A stretch of 64,000 nucleotides of DNA from positions 1 through 64,000 of the forward strand of contig NZ_BJXJ01000021.1 in the NCBI RefSeq assembly GCF_007990935.1, read 5' to 3'. The notes below the pieces were generated by a model. The model was given only the letters and a program-made list of their open reading frames with translations. It was not told the DNA's origin and did no database searches. The DNA comes from Vibrio sagamiensis NBRC 104589. GTDB lineage: Bacteria > Pseudomonadota > Gammaproteobacteria > Enterobacterales > Vibrionaceae. Shown in pieces: positions 9,487-17,766 of the stretch (position 1 is its first letter; each line of letters opens with the position of its first letter). Position numbers and translations under genes: made by a program.

Positions 9487-9627
9487 ATGAGTACTTTTGA
9501 ATCAGTGATCTGGCATATACTCGGTTATACAGCGATGCCGATGATAATTTTATCCGGGTTTGTTGCAGTAGCAGCTATTTGTATTTGGTTACTATCTCTG
9601 GGTAAAGATAAAAATGTAAACAGTTAG
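9487..9627 (+). CDS. 46-residue single-helix membrane protein, TIGR02808-like, nap-associated
   Basis: This small gene lies at the end of the nap operon. It encodes 46 residues starting MSTFESVIWHILGYTAMPM, with one strong membrane helix (about 15-38) and a short charged tail (GKDKNVNS). The ribosome site AAGGAGAGAAA then ATG is excellent and it starts 18 bases after the napC stop. I recall a tiny family, TIGR02808, of about this length in Vibrio and Photobacterium that is usually found beside nap genes; size, topology and position fit. It is not NapE by sequence. A role in stabilising NapC or the quinol contact is conceivable but unproven. Confidence 0.8.
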   Translation: MSTFESVIWHILGYTAMPMIILSGFVAVAAICIWLLSLGKDKNVNS

Positions 9628-9650
9628 CGTTATAGATGTTAAAAGTGAAC

Positions 9651-9745
9651 GAGAAAAAGGCTACCTGCTTGGCAGCCTTTGAGATTTGCAAGCGAAAGTG
9701 AAGCACCACTCCCCATGTGGCTTACCCAGCATACCGCTACTTTTG
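9651..9745 (-). ncRNA. Candidate small RNA convergent with the nap operon
   Basis: Read on the minus strand, this stretch gives a bulged hairpin (9701-9723, arms AAGCCAC and GTGG/CTT). A short unpaired pyrimidine-rich piece follows, then a terminator: arms 9674-9680 and 9656-9662 of seven perfect pairs (AAAGGCT/AGCCTTT) followed by TTTTTC. The T run is present only on the minus strand, which has no gene to terminate here. The layout of structured 5' part, single-stranded stretch and terminator is typical of Hfq-binding small RNAs. No family was recognised and the 5' end is a guess. The hairpin may alternatively just end nap transcription. Confidence 0.4.
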
Positions 9746-10220
9746 TACAATACCAACATTCTTCTTTTCTCATTCGAGTCAAATCAAATATTGAGCTGAA
9801 AATGACATTTATCTTATTTACTCAATGTTGGCATAAAAATGCTTAAAAATCTGTTAATGGACAGTCGATATTCCTGATTTTGTCCCTTCTTAAGGTGTTT
9901 GATACATCATTGTACTTAAGTATATCTTAATTTAATGGTTCGAAATGATTTATTAAATAAAAAGACCATTAAAGGTTAAGCCGAAATATGAGCTGAATAG
10001 AAAAGATTGTTCATACTGGTAAAACAAGAATGAGTGAAAAGTTGAGGTTATAGTTTAGCCAATTTTGAGATTCGCTGGGTAAGATCAAAGAACACTAGCA
10101 ATAAAAAGTTTTTACTCATTTACATAAAGATAGTTGCATTTATATGATAGGCAACTTGTGTTATATGCGCTATTTTTGTTAAGGTTTGTTTAATATTGAA
10201 AAAATATTAGGGAAATATAT
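9746..10220. other. AT-rich intergenic region upstream of DUF2007 gene
   Basis: No gene was seen. The right end contains a ribosome site (TTAGGGAAATATAT) for the next gene. A stretch at 9829-9841 resembles a sigma-54 promoter but its GG to GC spacing is 9, not 10. Confidence 0.5.
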
Positions 10221-10625
10221 ATGGTGGTTATCGCAAGGTTCTCGTTTCCTCATGAAGCTCAAATGGCTAAATCTAGTTTAGAATCAGCTAATGTAAGGTG
10301 CGTTATTGCTGATGAGCATACGATTAACACGCAATGGCTTTATTCAAATGCCATTGGGGGGGTCCGTTTATTCGTTGATGAAGAAAATGTCCAATTAGCT
10401 CAGCAAATATTAAATACTGATTTCTCGCAGTGTCTAAATGATGAAATTAGTATTGAAGAGAAACAAGGAGATATTTGTCCCGTATGTGGCAGTGATGATC
10501 TCTCTCCGTATACCCAAGGAAAACGGCCTGCATTTGTAGTCTTTATTCTATTAGGTTTCCCTTTATTTTTTTATAAACAGGGCTATAAGTGTAATCAATG
10601 TGGCGTGTTTAGTGAAAAGCTTTGA
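10221..10625 (+). CDS. DUF2007 domain protein with C-terminal zinc ribbon
   Basis: This 134-residue cytoplasmic protein begins with a DUF2007 domain (about 1-75). The segment MVVIARFSFPHEAQMAKSSL and then GVRLFVDEENVQLAQQIL is a small alpha-beta fold that sometimes carries a putative signal-transducing annotation. The C-terminal part has two cysteine pairs, CPVCGSDDL and CNQCGVFSE, around a hydrophobic stretch FVVFILLGFPLFF. This looks like a split zinc ribbon enclosing a possible membrane helix. The start has a ribosome site AGGGAAATATAT. No function can be assigned. It stands alone, with a perfect hairpin downstream. Confidence 0.85.
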   Translation: MVVIARFSFPHEAQMAKSSLESANVRCVIADEHTINTQWLYSNAIGGVRLFVDEENVQLAQQILNTDFSQCLNDEISIEEKQGDICPVCGSDDLSPYTQGKRPAFVVFILLGFPLFFYKQGYKCNQCGVFSEKL

Positions 10626-10660
10626 GAGAATAAAATTAAAAACACGAAATTAGACAGAAC

Positions 10661-10701
10661 TTACTCGTTTAGTACGGCTTATGAAATAGCTAAACGAGTA
10701 A
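10661..10701. terminator. Perfect 12-bp inverted repeat between convergent genes
   Basis: TTACTCGTTTAG (10661-10672) pairs perfectly with CTAAACGAGTAA (10690-10701) across a 17-base loop. It sits between the stop codons of the DUF2007 gene and the convergent pilin-like gene. It probably terminates both, although no strong T run follows on either strand. Confidence 0.6.
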
Positions 10702-10730
10702 GGAAATGGTGTGTGGCGGATGTGAAATTA

Positions 10731-11183
10731 TTAAAAATAAGAAAGCAACAAAGTAGATGAGCTCAAGTTATCACTTTTCATGTCTGTTAATGACGTTTGA
10801 GCAAACAGCTGGAGGCTTTGCTTATGTAGCTCATTAAATGAACTTTCGTCATTACTTTGACCTAACTTGATAGCTTTACGATTAGAATCATACAGTTTAA
10901 TTGTCTCTGAGAAGCTCTTTAGTGTAACACTGAAACGCTCTTTATTAGAGGTTACTTCTTGACAGTTAGCTAATGGAATACTGATACGTTGCATTTGGCC
11001 ATTTGCCGTTCGTAAGCTGATCACTTGTGAAGTAGAGGAAGTATTTATATTACATGGCATATGGACAATATTACCTGTAAAGTGAATTCTTCCAGAAGAA
11101 GGGTTAGCCAATACCACTGAACTTAAAAATGTTGAAGTAATTAAAGTAACTGCAACTAAAGTTTTTATCATTTTATTCTTCAT
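10731..11183 (-). CDS. Fimbrial-like (type 1 pilin fold) exported protein
   Basis: This 150-residue exported protein has a signal peptide (MKNKMIKTLVAVTLITS to VVLA) and a mature start GRIHFTGNIVHMPCNI. That matches the first strand of type 1 pilus subunits (G-x-h-x-F-x-G-x-h-x-x-x-x-C). The second disulfide cysteine is in PLANCQEV, and the C-terminus LSSSTLLLSYF ends in the usual beta strand with penultimate tyrosine. There are no chaperone or usher genes beside it, so it is an orphan subunit. It might use the machinery at 58-61 kb. The frame is open to 11255, but the ATG at 11183 puts the signal peptide first. Confidence 0.7.
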   Translation of the reverse strand: MKNKMIKTLVAVTLITSTFLSSVVLANPSSGRIHFTGNIVHMPCNINTSSTSQVISLRTANGQMQRISIPLANCQEVTSNKERFSVTLKSFSETIKLYDSNRKAIKLGQSNDESSFNELHKQSLQLFAQTSLTDMKSDNLSSSTLLLSYF

Positions 11184-11505
11184 AACACACACCGATCTTG
11201 AAATATTCTCAATCTTTCCTGACAATTTAATAGGAAATGATGGTTTATTCTCCATCTATGTAAAGTTTAAGTCAACGTCCGGTCAGAAAAATGACATTAA
11301 AATGCCATAAATGGTAATAAAACTGACATTTTTCTTGTTGAAATTTGATTTTTTAATTTTTTTATGAATGTTTTTTTGATTGCTATCTTTTATTAATGCA
11401 TTGTGCAGCAAAAAAAGCATATGCCTGAATTATGGAGTGGTTGTTGAGTATTTTGATTGGTTATATTTTACATTGAGAGCTCAATGTTGAGTTGATAGTT
11501 TTTAA
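11184..11505. other. Intergenic region with 8-bp inverted repeat
   Basis: No gene was seen. It should hold the promoter of the leftward pilin-like gene. ACATTGAG-AG-CTCAATGT at 11470-11487 is a compact dyad that could be an operator. Confidence 0.45.
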
Positions 11506-11538
11506 TAAAAAATAAGCGTACTTTAAATTAGTACGCTT
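11506..11538 (-). terminator. Terminator of ArsR-family gene
   Basis: AAGCGTACT (11514-11522) and AGTACGCTT (11530-11538) form a perfect nine-pair stem. On the minus strand it is followed by a T run (11506-11513), 36 bases after the stop of the ArsR-family gene. Confidence 0.8.
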
Positions 11539-11574
11539 GTTGTCAATGTAGACAAAGAAAAATGATTGAATCTT

Positions 11575-11868
11575 TTAAAGTGCACTTTCAACTAAGCATT
11601 CAGAACGTAAAAATCCGATCACAGTTTCTAAACATTGCTCGTCAGCAATACAGCATAAAGTTCTACCTTGACGACGTTGGCTTATTAGGCCAGCAGAGGA
11701 GAGGCTTGATATATGGTGAGAAAGTGTAGAGGCTGGAATACCAAGCTTATTTTGGACACCACCTACAGCAATACCTTGGCTTCCTGATTTTACGACTTCT
11801 TTATAGATATTCAAACGAGTAGGGTGGCCCAATTCTTTTAGTGCCTTTGCAACTGATTCAAGTTTCAT
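11575..11868 (-). CDS. ArsR-family winged-helix transcriptional regulator
   Basis: This 97-residue DNA-binding protein has the ArsR/SmtB winged-helix layout. ALKELGHPTRLNIYKEVV is the first helix pair, KLGIPASTLSHHISSLSSAG is the recognition helix, and ISQRRQGRTLCCIAD is the wing. Cysteines C75-C76 in the wing region and C81 near the C-terminus could sense a metal or redox signal, but no classical CVC metal box is present. The start at 11868 is preceded by AAGAGAAAC; the longer frame to 11925 lacks support. Nothing next to it looks like a regulated transporter, so its target is unknown. Confidence 0.88.
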   Translation of the reverse strand: MKLESVAKALKELGHPTRLNIYKEVVKSGSQGIAVGGVQNKLGIPASTLSHHISSLSSAGLISQRRQGRTLCCIADEQCLETVIGFLRSECLVESAL

Positions 11869-12214
11869 TGTTTCTCTTATGATAGTGGGTTGTTTGATTT
11901 GTTGTGATGATAATAAAACTGTCAAATAATGGCAAATAACAAATGCATATTTAATAAGAAATATGTTTCATCTCAGGCAAATACAGATTTTTAAGAGGAG
12001 TAAAAGCTTTTACCTTATTCACTTCAAAGTCTCTGTTAATAATGGTCGTAAATTTATCATTTTGGCCAAGGTGGTTGAGTGACGTCACTAAAAGCTTTTG
12101 TTAATAAAAGATGATAAGTAAACTCCAATGTGATTTTGAGGTTACTTGTGTATATACTCAAAAGTATCTTGAAAACATAGAATAAAATATTAAGAGTTGG
12201 GGATGATAGTTTAG
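11869..12214. other. Divergent promoter region between ArsR and LysR genes
   Basis: About 345 AT-rich bases separate two outward-facing regulator genes. They presumably contain both promoters and self-regulation sites. I saw no convincing gene or strong hairpin. Confidence 0.45.
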
Positions 12215-13087
12215 ATGAACAAGTTACGCTTGATGTCTCTATTTGTTCATATTGTAGAGAGTGGGTCAATTACTAAAGCGTCAGAAAAACTGGATTTATC
12301 AAAATCAGTACTGAGCTCAGCTTTAAAGCAATTGGAATATGAGTTGGACACTTGTTTATTAAAACGCACAACAAGAAAGCAGTCTTTAACACCGGCAGGT
12401 GAGCGTTTTTATATGCAGTGCGCTCAAATGACGAAGTTGGCAGAAAGTGCTTGGCTAGAAGCTGCTGAACTTAAGCGGGTGCCAACAGGCAATATAAATG
12501 TGACAGCGTCACATGCATTAATGCACTCAATAGTACTTCCTGCTTTAACTGAAGTGTTTGCTGATTATCCTGATGTAAAGTTAAACTTGATCAGTGATGA
12601 TAAGCACGTTGATATTGTTGAGCGAAATGTGGATTTAGCTATTCGAGTTGGAACATCCGGTGATTCGAATTTGAAGCAGCGTAAAGTTGGAGAATTTTAC
12701 GATGTACTTTGTTGTTCTTCCTCTTTTGAAGAGGATTGGAAGACAGCTTCTTATATTGCCCATGATTGGCAAGTTGAGCCGATCGTGCATAGAACTTCTA
12801 TCGGTGAGGATCATACTGCAATTAAATTTGAGGTAGGCCACAAGGCGAATACTGTATTTGGTGTTATGAGTTTATTAGAGATGGGCTTAGGAGTCGGCAT
12901 AATACCCGAATTTATGTTGGAAAATAACCAGTGCTTACAAGCCGTTTCTAACGTTGATAGATCCAAGCCTTGCCCGATTTATGTTCTACATCCCTATCAT
13001 GCTCATGTGCCGATGACAGTTACTATGGCAATAAAAGCTATTGAATCTCGGACGAAACAAGTCCTAATTGATAAAATTGAAAGATAA
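12215..13087 (+). CDS. LysR-family transcriptional regulator
   Basis: This 290-residue LysR-type regulator has an N-terminal winged helix-turn-helix (residues 1-60). Its sequence ITKASEKLDLSKSVLSSALK is the recognition part. The linker leads to a periplasmic-binding-like effector domain (about 90-285). The AAELKRVPTGNINVTAS junction and the LISDDKHVDIVERNVDLAIRVG motif resemble the CrgA/YhjC-like subgroup. No adjacent metabolic gene diverges from it except the ArsR regulator, so the effector and regulon cannot be inferred. Confidence 0.88.
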   Translation: MNKLRLMSLFVHIVESGSITKASEKLDLSKSVLSSALKQLEYELDTCLLKRTTRKQSLTPAGERFYMQCAQMTKLAESAWLEAAELKRVPTGNINVTASHALMHSIVLPALTEVFADYPDVKLNLISDDKHVDIVERNVDLAIRVGTSGDSNLKQRKVGEFYDVLCCSSSFEEDWKTASYIAHDWQVEPIVHRTSIGEDHTAIKFEVGHKANTVFGVMSLLEMGLGVGIIPEFMLENNQCLQAVSNVDRSKPCPIYVLHPYHAHVPMTVTMAIKAIESRTKQVLIDKIER

Positions 13088-13189
13088 GGCTGTTTTGGTT
13101 CACAGGCTTATAAATGGGGGTTAAATACCTTTTTCAATGTATCAAATAGTATTTTTATAACATTTTCATGCCTTGTGAACCTAAAGTTA

Positions 13190-13621
13190 TTAACGTTTTA
13201 TGCTGTAACGAGCAGCAGCAGCTTCTTCCGTTGATACAATGGTTTTACCAATAGGAGCTAATGATATCAAAGCTAATTTCAAATGCTGTAGTGCAAATGG
13301 AATTCCTATAATAGTGACAAAACAAGCCGTAGCAGATAGGATGTGACCGATAGCCAACCAAACTCCTGCAAGCACGAACCAGATCACGTTACCGATGGTA
13401 CCCAATGGGCTTGTACCAATATCCATTTCATTAGTTAATTCATCTCTTGATATTGCTTCTTTGCCAAATGGGAAAAACGAAAAGGTACCGATGACGAAAC
13501 AGGCTCGCCCCCATGGAATGCCAATGATGCTGATAAATGCAAGGAGACCAAAAAACCACCACATTAGCCCCATAAACACACCACCAAAAACAAACCAAAT
13601 TATGTTACCGAAAGTTTTCAT
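13190..13621 (-). CDS. yccF: YccF-family inner membrane protein
   Basis: This 143-residue inner-membrane protein has two internally similar YccF domains. Each begins GNIIWFVFGGV or GNVIWFVLAGVW and ends with ITIIGIPWGR-type segments (ISIIGIPWGRACF, VTIIGIPFALQHL). Four or so membrane helices are evident. The molecular role of the family is unknown. It is a single-gene unit convergent with the LysR gene to its left. A heptanucleotide tandem repeat lies about 230 bases upstream of its start. Confidence 0.88.
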   Translation of the reverse strand: MKTFGNIIWFVFGGVFMGLMWWFFGLLAFISIIGIPWGRACFVIGTFSFFPFGKEAISRDELTNEMDIGTSPLGTIGNVIWFVLAGVWLAIGHILSATACFVTIIGIPFALQHLKLALISLAPIGKTIVSTEEAAAARYSIKR

Positions 13622-13848
13622 GATAAAACCTTTAGTTGTTGAACTCTATGATTGATCATAAAGATATGAATTTATGGCTAATATACATTAAGTTAATGCA
13701 GTTATTGTTAATATTGTACTTAGCCCAACATCAAATTTAGCGAGCACATTTTGTTAGCTTGTAAGCTTTAAAACAAATCGATCTTTATGCTACTGGATAC
13801 AGTATGCCACAAGAAGTTGAACCTTGGATGAATGATTGATGAGTTGGT

Positions 13849-13896
13849 GAAGATTGAAGATTGAAGATTGAAGATTGAAGATTGAAGATTGAAGAT
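13849..13896. repeat. Tandem heptanucleotide GAAGATT, six copies plus partial
   Basis: Six perfect copies of GAAGATT run from 13849 to 13890, followed by GAAGAT. The tract lies between the 3' end of eptA and the start of the leftward yccF gene. Perfect short tandem repeats like this are prone to slippage; whether this one affects expression is unknown. Confidence 0.95.
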
Positions 13897-14004
13897 AATA
13901 TCAATCATTGGGGAGGTGATTATAAGGGGTGAGAGAATAAATCAATATTTCGCCACCTTTAGACTTGGTATTAAGAAGAATTAAGGTGGCTAGAAATTAT
14001 TAAA

Positions 14005-15654
14005 TTATTGTCTGCAAGAACTAAATATGTCCATTTTCCCGTCTCGAGCTGTGGTTTCTACATCCATTAAGCCAAGCAAAGAGTGGAAAAAGTTATCATG
14101 TGAGTGAGTATCCGTCATTTGTGCTTTTTGCTTCAAGCACTCGTTATTGATGTTTTTGGCTTCTTGGAATCCCTCTGACATCCAAGTAATGAGTGGTACT
14201 CGTTTTTGAAAGTCAGGTGCCAAACCATAAGGTAACCCATGAAGAAATACGCCCTTTTCACCTAGTGATTCCCCATGATCAGATACATAAATCATGGCTG
14301 TGTTGTAATATTCATCTAAGGCTTGAAGTTTCTCAATAGTCTGAGAAAGTATAAAGTCGGTATAACGGATCGTATTATCGTAAGTGTTGACGATCGCCTC
14401 ATCAGAGCAGTTTTCTATGTCTGCACGAGGGCAGTCGGGCTGGAAAAATGCCTTGTCTTTTGGGTAACGCTGGAAGTAAGTTGGGCCGTGGCTACCAATA
14501 AGGTGTAGAGCGATCACCCTATTGCCTTTTAGAGCAGAGACGTCGCTATCGAAGTTTTCTAACAGCGCCATATCGAAGCAAGTGTTACCATTGCACAAGC
14601 TATCTTTGCGTTTACGATCAATTTCCGTTTTTTTGACTTTATGAGCGACATTTTTATCTCCGCCATCGTTCTCTTTCCATAAGATATCGATGCCAGCGCG
14701 TTGCATGATGTCTAAAGCATTATCTTGGTTATCCGCGATATTTCGTTCAAAATCACTCCTATTAAGTTGGGAAAACATGCATGGAACGGAAACAGCGGTT
14801 GCAGTACCACAAGATGCAACATCTTGAAATGAAATGATATCAAATTGACTTGTGTACGGGTTGGTTTCTCGTGGGTAACCATTCAGTTGATAATTTTGCG
14901 ATCGAGCTGTTTCACCCACAACGATGACCAATAAAGTGGGCTTTTCTTTTGCTTGTTGGAGTGCTGCTGGTGACTGTTGTGCATCAAGTCCTATTTCACG
15001 GTATGGCTCTGGTGTTGTAAAGTAAGTATCTTTGATAAAGTGATATGTTGAATAAACGTACTGAGTAGGAATGATGGCTTTTTTGAGGTAGCTATTATTG
15101 CGTCCGACGGAGGCGTAATCTTGGTAATAAAGTAAGGCGATTATTGCTACTACTGCAAGTGATGCCAGCATAGAGATTATTTTGGATAATCCAAACTTTA
15201 ACCATTGGCCACCGATTGGCTGGAGTTTGACTTTAAAGACAAGTAGAGCAGGGATAATACCCATCAAAACCGTCCACACTACAGAGTACATACTAAGGTA
15301 TGAACTTGCTTCACTCGAATCAGTTTCAACGATATTGGTTATCATACCAGTGTCAAAGAGCGTGCCGTAGTTATAGCCACCATAACTTACTAAGCTTGAA
15401 GTGATTAATAGTAAAATGAAAAAAGGTTTAGCAAGCCAAGGCCAAGAAAATAAGTTAAAGAGGAAGTTTAATGTTGCAAAGAAAAAGATAGGAATGGTAA
15501 TAACAAAACCTATCTTGACCGTATCGATAGCAGACAGTATTTGTACAAGCTCTTTGTATACTGGTATGTTGACTACTAATGTGTAATATAAAGCAAGCAG
15601 TGCTGTGAAGGCTATATAAGATAGTCCTTTTGGTAAAAATTTAATTTGTATCAT
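14005..15654 (-). CDS. eptA: Phosphoethanolamine-lipid A transferase EptA
   Basis: This 549-residue inner-membrane enzyme transfers phosphoethanolamine to lipid A, lowering surface charge and cationic peptide binding. Five N-terminal membrane helices (about 15-175) precede a periplasmic sulfatase-fold domain. The metal ligand E248 and nucleophile T249 are in VVGETARSQNY. Further metal ligands lie in IYVSDHGESLGEKGVFLHG. Several cysteines (CGTA, CMF, CNGNTC, CPRAD, CSDE) match the disulfides of EptA/MCR enzymes. The length is typical. It stands alone without an adjacent PmrAB-type system, so regulation is not evident here. Confidence 0.93.
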   Translation of the reverse strand: MIQIKFLPKGLSYIAFTALLALYYTLVVNIPVYKELVQILSAIDTVKIGFVITIPIFFFATLNFLFNLFSWPWLAKPFFILLLITSSLVSYGGYNYGTLFDTGMITNIVETDSSEASSYLSMYSVVWTVLMGIIPALLVFKVKLQPIGGQWLKFGLSKIISMLASLAVVAIIALLYYQDYASVGRNNSYLKKAIIPTQYVYSTYHFIKDTYFTTPEPYREIGLDAQQSPAALQQAKEKPTLLVIVVGETARSQNYQLNGYPRETNPYTSQFDIISFQDVASCGTATAVSVPCMFSQLNRSDFERNIADNQDNALDIMQRAGIDILWKENDGGDKNVAHKVKKTEIDRKRKDSLCNGNTCFDMALLENFDSDVSALKGNRVIALHLIGSHGPTYFQRYPKDKAFFQPDCPRADIENCSDEAIVNTYDNTIRYTDFILSQTIEKLQALDEYYNTAMIYVSDHGESLGEKGVFLHGLPYGLAPDFQKRVPLITWMSEGFQEAKNINNECLKQKAQMTDTHSHDNFFHSLLGLMDVETTARDGKMDIFSSCRQ

Positions 15655-15939
15655 AAGTAGCTTTATTCAATAGGGTTAGTAAAATTATTATTTCAAGTCC
15701 AAAATAAAAGTAACTGCGCGTAATACAGTATACCATATATTAAAAATACTATTTTAGGCAGATTATAGCTAACCAAGTTGTGGGAAAAGTCATAGCTCAA
15801 CATAGTGAATTCAACGTAAGCCATTGTCAATTATTATGACTAAAAACTCCATATTGTAAAATGATGCAGGCTAATCGCTTAAAAATGAAACATGTAAATA
15901 TAATTTTAAAGTTATTGTATTATAAAAGATTTAAACAGA

Positions 15940-15964
15940 TAAAGCCCCTAAAAAAGGAGCTTTA
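15940..15964 (-). terminator. Probable terminator of CBM48 gene
   Basis: TAAAGC (15940-15945) and GCTTTA (15959-15964) pair, with an extended CCT/AGG stem beyond one mismatch. It lies downstream of the leftward CBM48 gene and upstream of eptA. The T run is weak, so confidence is moderate. Confidence 0.5.
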
Positions 15965-16019
15965 GTTTTAGAGGAAATTATCTTGAATAGATTCTGGCTT
16001 TACTTTTTCGAATGATGCT

Positions 16020-16319
16020 CTACGGTTGCCCAGTACAGACGACGCTGTTGTCTTCACCATATCCATTTGGGATGTATGCATCCGCTTGTGGGTCGTTGTC
16101 CCACTGCTCATTATTAAAAATGTAGCGAAATTGGACATTTTTCTCTTTCGGTAAGCGAGTTTTAAATTTAAATTGGCCGCTTTTCTTCACGAGTTTCATT
16201 GGTTCTGGTTGCCAGTCATTGAAATCCCCTGCGATTTGAATTGTGCTCCAGTGTCTTTTTTCCAATTCAAATGTTACTTCAACTTCATCTTTGGTTTTAA
16301 AAAATCTTTTTTTCAGCAT
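16020..16319 (-). CDS. Isoamylase early-set / CBM48-type glycogen-binding protein
   Basis: This 99-residue protein consists of one immunoglobulin-like E-set domain of the CBM48/AMPK-beta type. The hallmark stretches are VEVTFELE, IQIAGDFNDWQPEPMKL, GQFKFKTRLPKEKNVQFRYI and WDNDPQADAYIPNGYGEDNSVV. It has no catalytic domain and no signal peptide, so it is a free-standing cytoplasmic carbohydrate-binding module, presumably for glycogen or similar glucans. Such stand-alone proteins are common in gamma-proteobacteria and their role is not settled. It has its own terminator and no glycogen genes beside it. Confidence 0.87.
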   Translation of the reverse strand: MLKKRFFKTKDEVEVTFELEKRHWSTIQIAGDFNDWQPEPMKLVKKSGQFKFKTRLPKEKNVQFRYIFNNEQWDNDPQADAYIPNGYGEDNSVVCTGQP

Positions 16320-16566
16320 AAATCTTTCCTTTTTTGTTCAAAAATACATCTAACTATTACTCAGGTTTCATAGCTATTTCAAGCTTTATTAGAACTTTGA
16401 ACGGTAAAAAGTGCCTCAACTGAATGCTTTTTGTTCGTATTTGATGATTGTTTTGTTTTTATTAATGGAGAATGAGGGGAGATGCTCCTAAAGCCGTTTC
16501 TTTGAACGTAGCAATTTAAGAAAGCGAGGTGTATTTTATGGAGCTTCGAGTTGGTCAAAATTGAAA

Positions 16567-16584
16567 GGCGACCAGAATGTCGCC
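16567..16584 (-). terminator. Secondary hairpin downstream of ribB
   Basis: GGCGAC (16567-16572) and GTCGCC (16579-16584) pair around a six-base loop. On the minus strand a TTTC follows. It lies about 100 bases past ribB, behind the stronger terminator overlapping the ribB stop. Confidence 0.4.
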
Positions 16585-16677
16585 TATCTATTCAGTTTAG
16601 TGTTGGTTATGACCAAGCCATAATATTTGCGTGATCGCAATCGATGGATTTTAGTCAAACAAAGCTAAATGTGGATT

Positions 16678-16703
16678 CAAAAAAAATTGGTTAGGCCAAT
16701 TTT
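16678..16703 (-). terminator. Terminator overlapping the ribB stop codon
   Basis: AAAATTGG (16683-16690) and CCAATTTT (16696-16703) form an eight-pair stem. On the minus strand a run of nine T follows (16686 down to 16678). The last two ribB sense codons and the stop lie inside the stem-loop. Confidence 0.75.
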
Positions 16704-17347
16704 AAATCATATTGATTCCTGTACGTCACCATATCCTCTATGGTTAATACAGGCATATTATGAAGGTGACCAAATGCTATAATATCGGCTGTTTTAGCCA
16801 TTGTACCATCTGGATTGGTAACTTCACAAAGAACCCCAGCAGGCTGTAGGCCTGCCATTTGCATCAAGTCAATTGTTCCCTCTGTATGGCCACGGCGTGT
16901 TAATACACCACCAGGACGTGCACGGAGTGGAAAAACATGGCCTGGGCGTGCAAGATCATTTGCTTTTGTCTTCGGATTGGCGGCTGTTTTAATTGTCGTT
17001 ACGCGATCAGCAGCAGAAACACCAGTCGTTACCCCTTGTTTTGCTTCAATAGAAACGGTAAAAGCGGTTTGATTAGCGCTGTTATTGTTTGTTACCATTG
17101 GAGGAAGCTCAAGCCGGTCTGCTTGATGGTCTGTCAGACACAGACATACAATACCACTACATTCACGGATCATTAACGCCATTTGTTGATTAGTTAAGTG
17201 CTCAACTGAGTAGATGATATCGCCTTCATTTTCGCGATCTTCATCATCCAGAAGTAATACTCCTCTTCCTTCTTTTAGTGCAACTAAGGCATTTTCAACG
17301 CGGGTAATTGGATCGCCAAATTCGGCAAGAAGTGATGACTGATTCAT
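16691..17347 (-). CDS. ribB: 3,4-dihydroxy-2-butanone 4-phosphate synthase RibB
   Basis: This 218-residue cytoplasmic enzyme converts ribulose 5-phosphate to 3,4-dihydroxy-2-butanone 4-phosphate plus formate, a riboflavin precursor step. Key motifs are [16 protein letters not shown] (metal and substrate acids), the GIVCLCL strand, [19 protein letters not shown] and [17 protein letters not shown]. It is the monofunctional RibB length, with no RibA domain. The ribosome site is TAGGAGTTAACC then ATG. The gene lies alone behind a long leader that carries an FMN riboswitch, a usual arrangement for an unlinked ribB copy in gamma-proteobacteria. Confidence 0.96.
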   Translation of the reverse strand: MNQSSLLAEFGDPITRVENALVALKEGRGVLLLDDEDRENEGDIIYSVEHLTNQQMALMIRECSGIVCLCLTDHQADRLELPPMVTNNNSANQTAFTVSIEAKQGVTTGVSAADRVTTIKTAANPKTKANDLARPGHVFPLRARPGGVLTRRGHTEGTIDLMQMAGLQPAGVLCEVTNPDGTMAKTADIIAFGHLHNMPVLTIEDMVTYRNQYDLKLA

Positions 17348-17508
17348 GGTTAACTCCTAATTATCACCAGAATCAGGGCGGTCTGAGGGAACATCGTTGG
17401 TGTAGGCATTTTAGGAAGTCGCTTATCTTAAAAATGCTTAGTAACGAACGTGAACCATAAAGAAACTCATCAGCTATGCCATTACTTTAGGCATACTGAC
17501 GTGCTCTT

Positions 17509-17640
17509 ATTCTCTTTCATCCGGACTATGACCGTCGGCTCTGGCTTTTCACCAGATCTGCTGACCTCGATAAATCGAGCGCTCGCGGGCTTACTCCAGT
17601 GAGTATACCGCCGGTGGGGAATTTCGCCCCGCCCTGAGAA
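17509..17640 (-). promoter_or_regulatory. FMN riboswitch (RFN element) in the ribB leader
   Basis: Read on the minus strand, the leader begins TTCTCAGGGCGGGGCGAAAT, the classic RFN opening. It then shows CCCCACCGGCGGTAT, GAGCGCTCGATTTATCGAG, GTCAGCAGATCTGGT and AAGCCAGAGCCGACGGTCAT, and closes with AGTCCGGATGAAAGAGAA. These are the conserved RFN helices in order. FMN binding is expected to shut off ribB. About 160 bases separate the aptamer from the ribB start. A GGGCGGTCTGAGGG-type stretch near 17370-17386, complementary to the opening GGGCGG region, may form the switching structure. Confidence 0.95.
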
Positions 17641-17766
17641 CATTTAATTTTTGCCATTATGGCAGAATACATTCTGACTTTGATTAAACTAGTCAGGGCT
17701 AGGATATTACTGCTTACATAGCGAATTGAAAAGTGCTTCTGTGTTACTTGCTGAAAAAATAAGCTA

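Noticed and set aside
9829..9841. Sigma-54-like TTGGCATAAAAATGC
   Set aside because: The GG to GC spacing is nine, not ten, and no start or activator site is evident.
16815..17176. Plus-strand frames opposite ribB
   Set aside because: They are reverse shadows of the well-supported ribB coding sequence.
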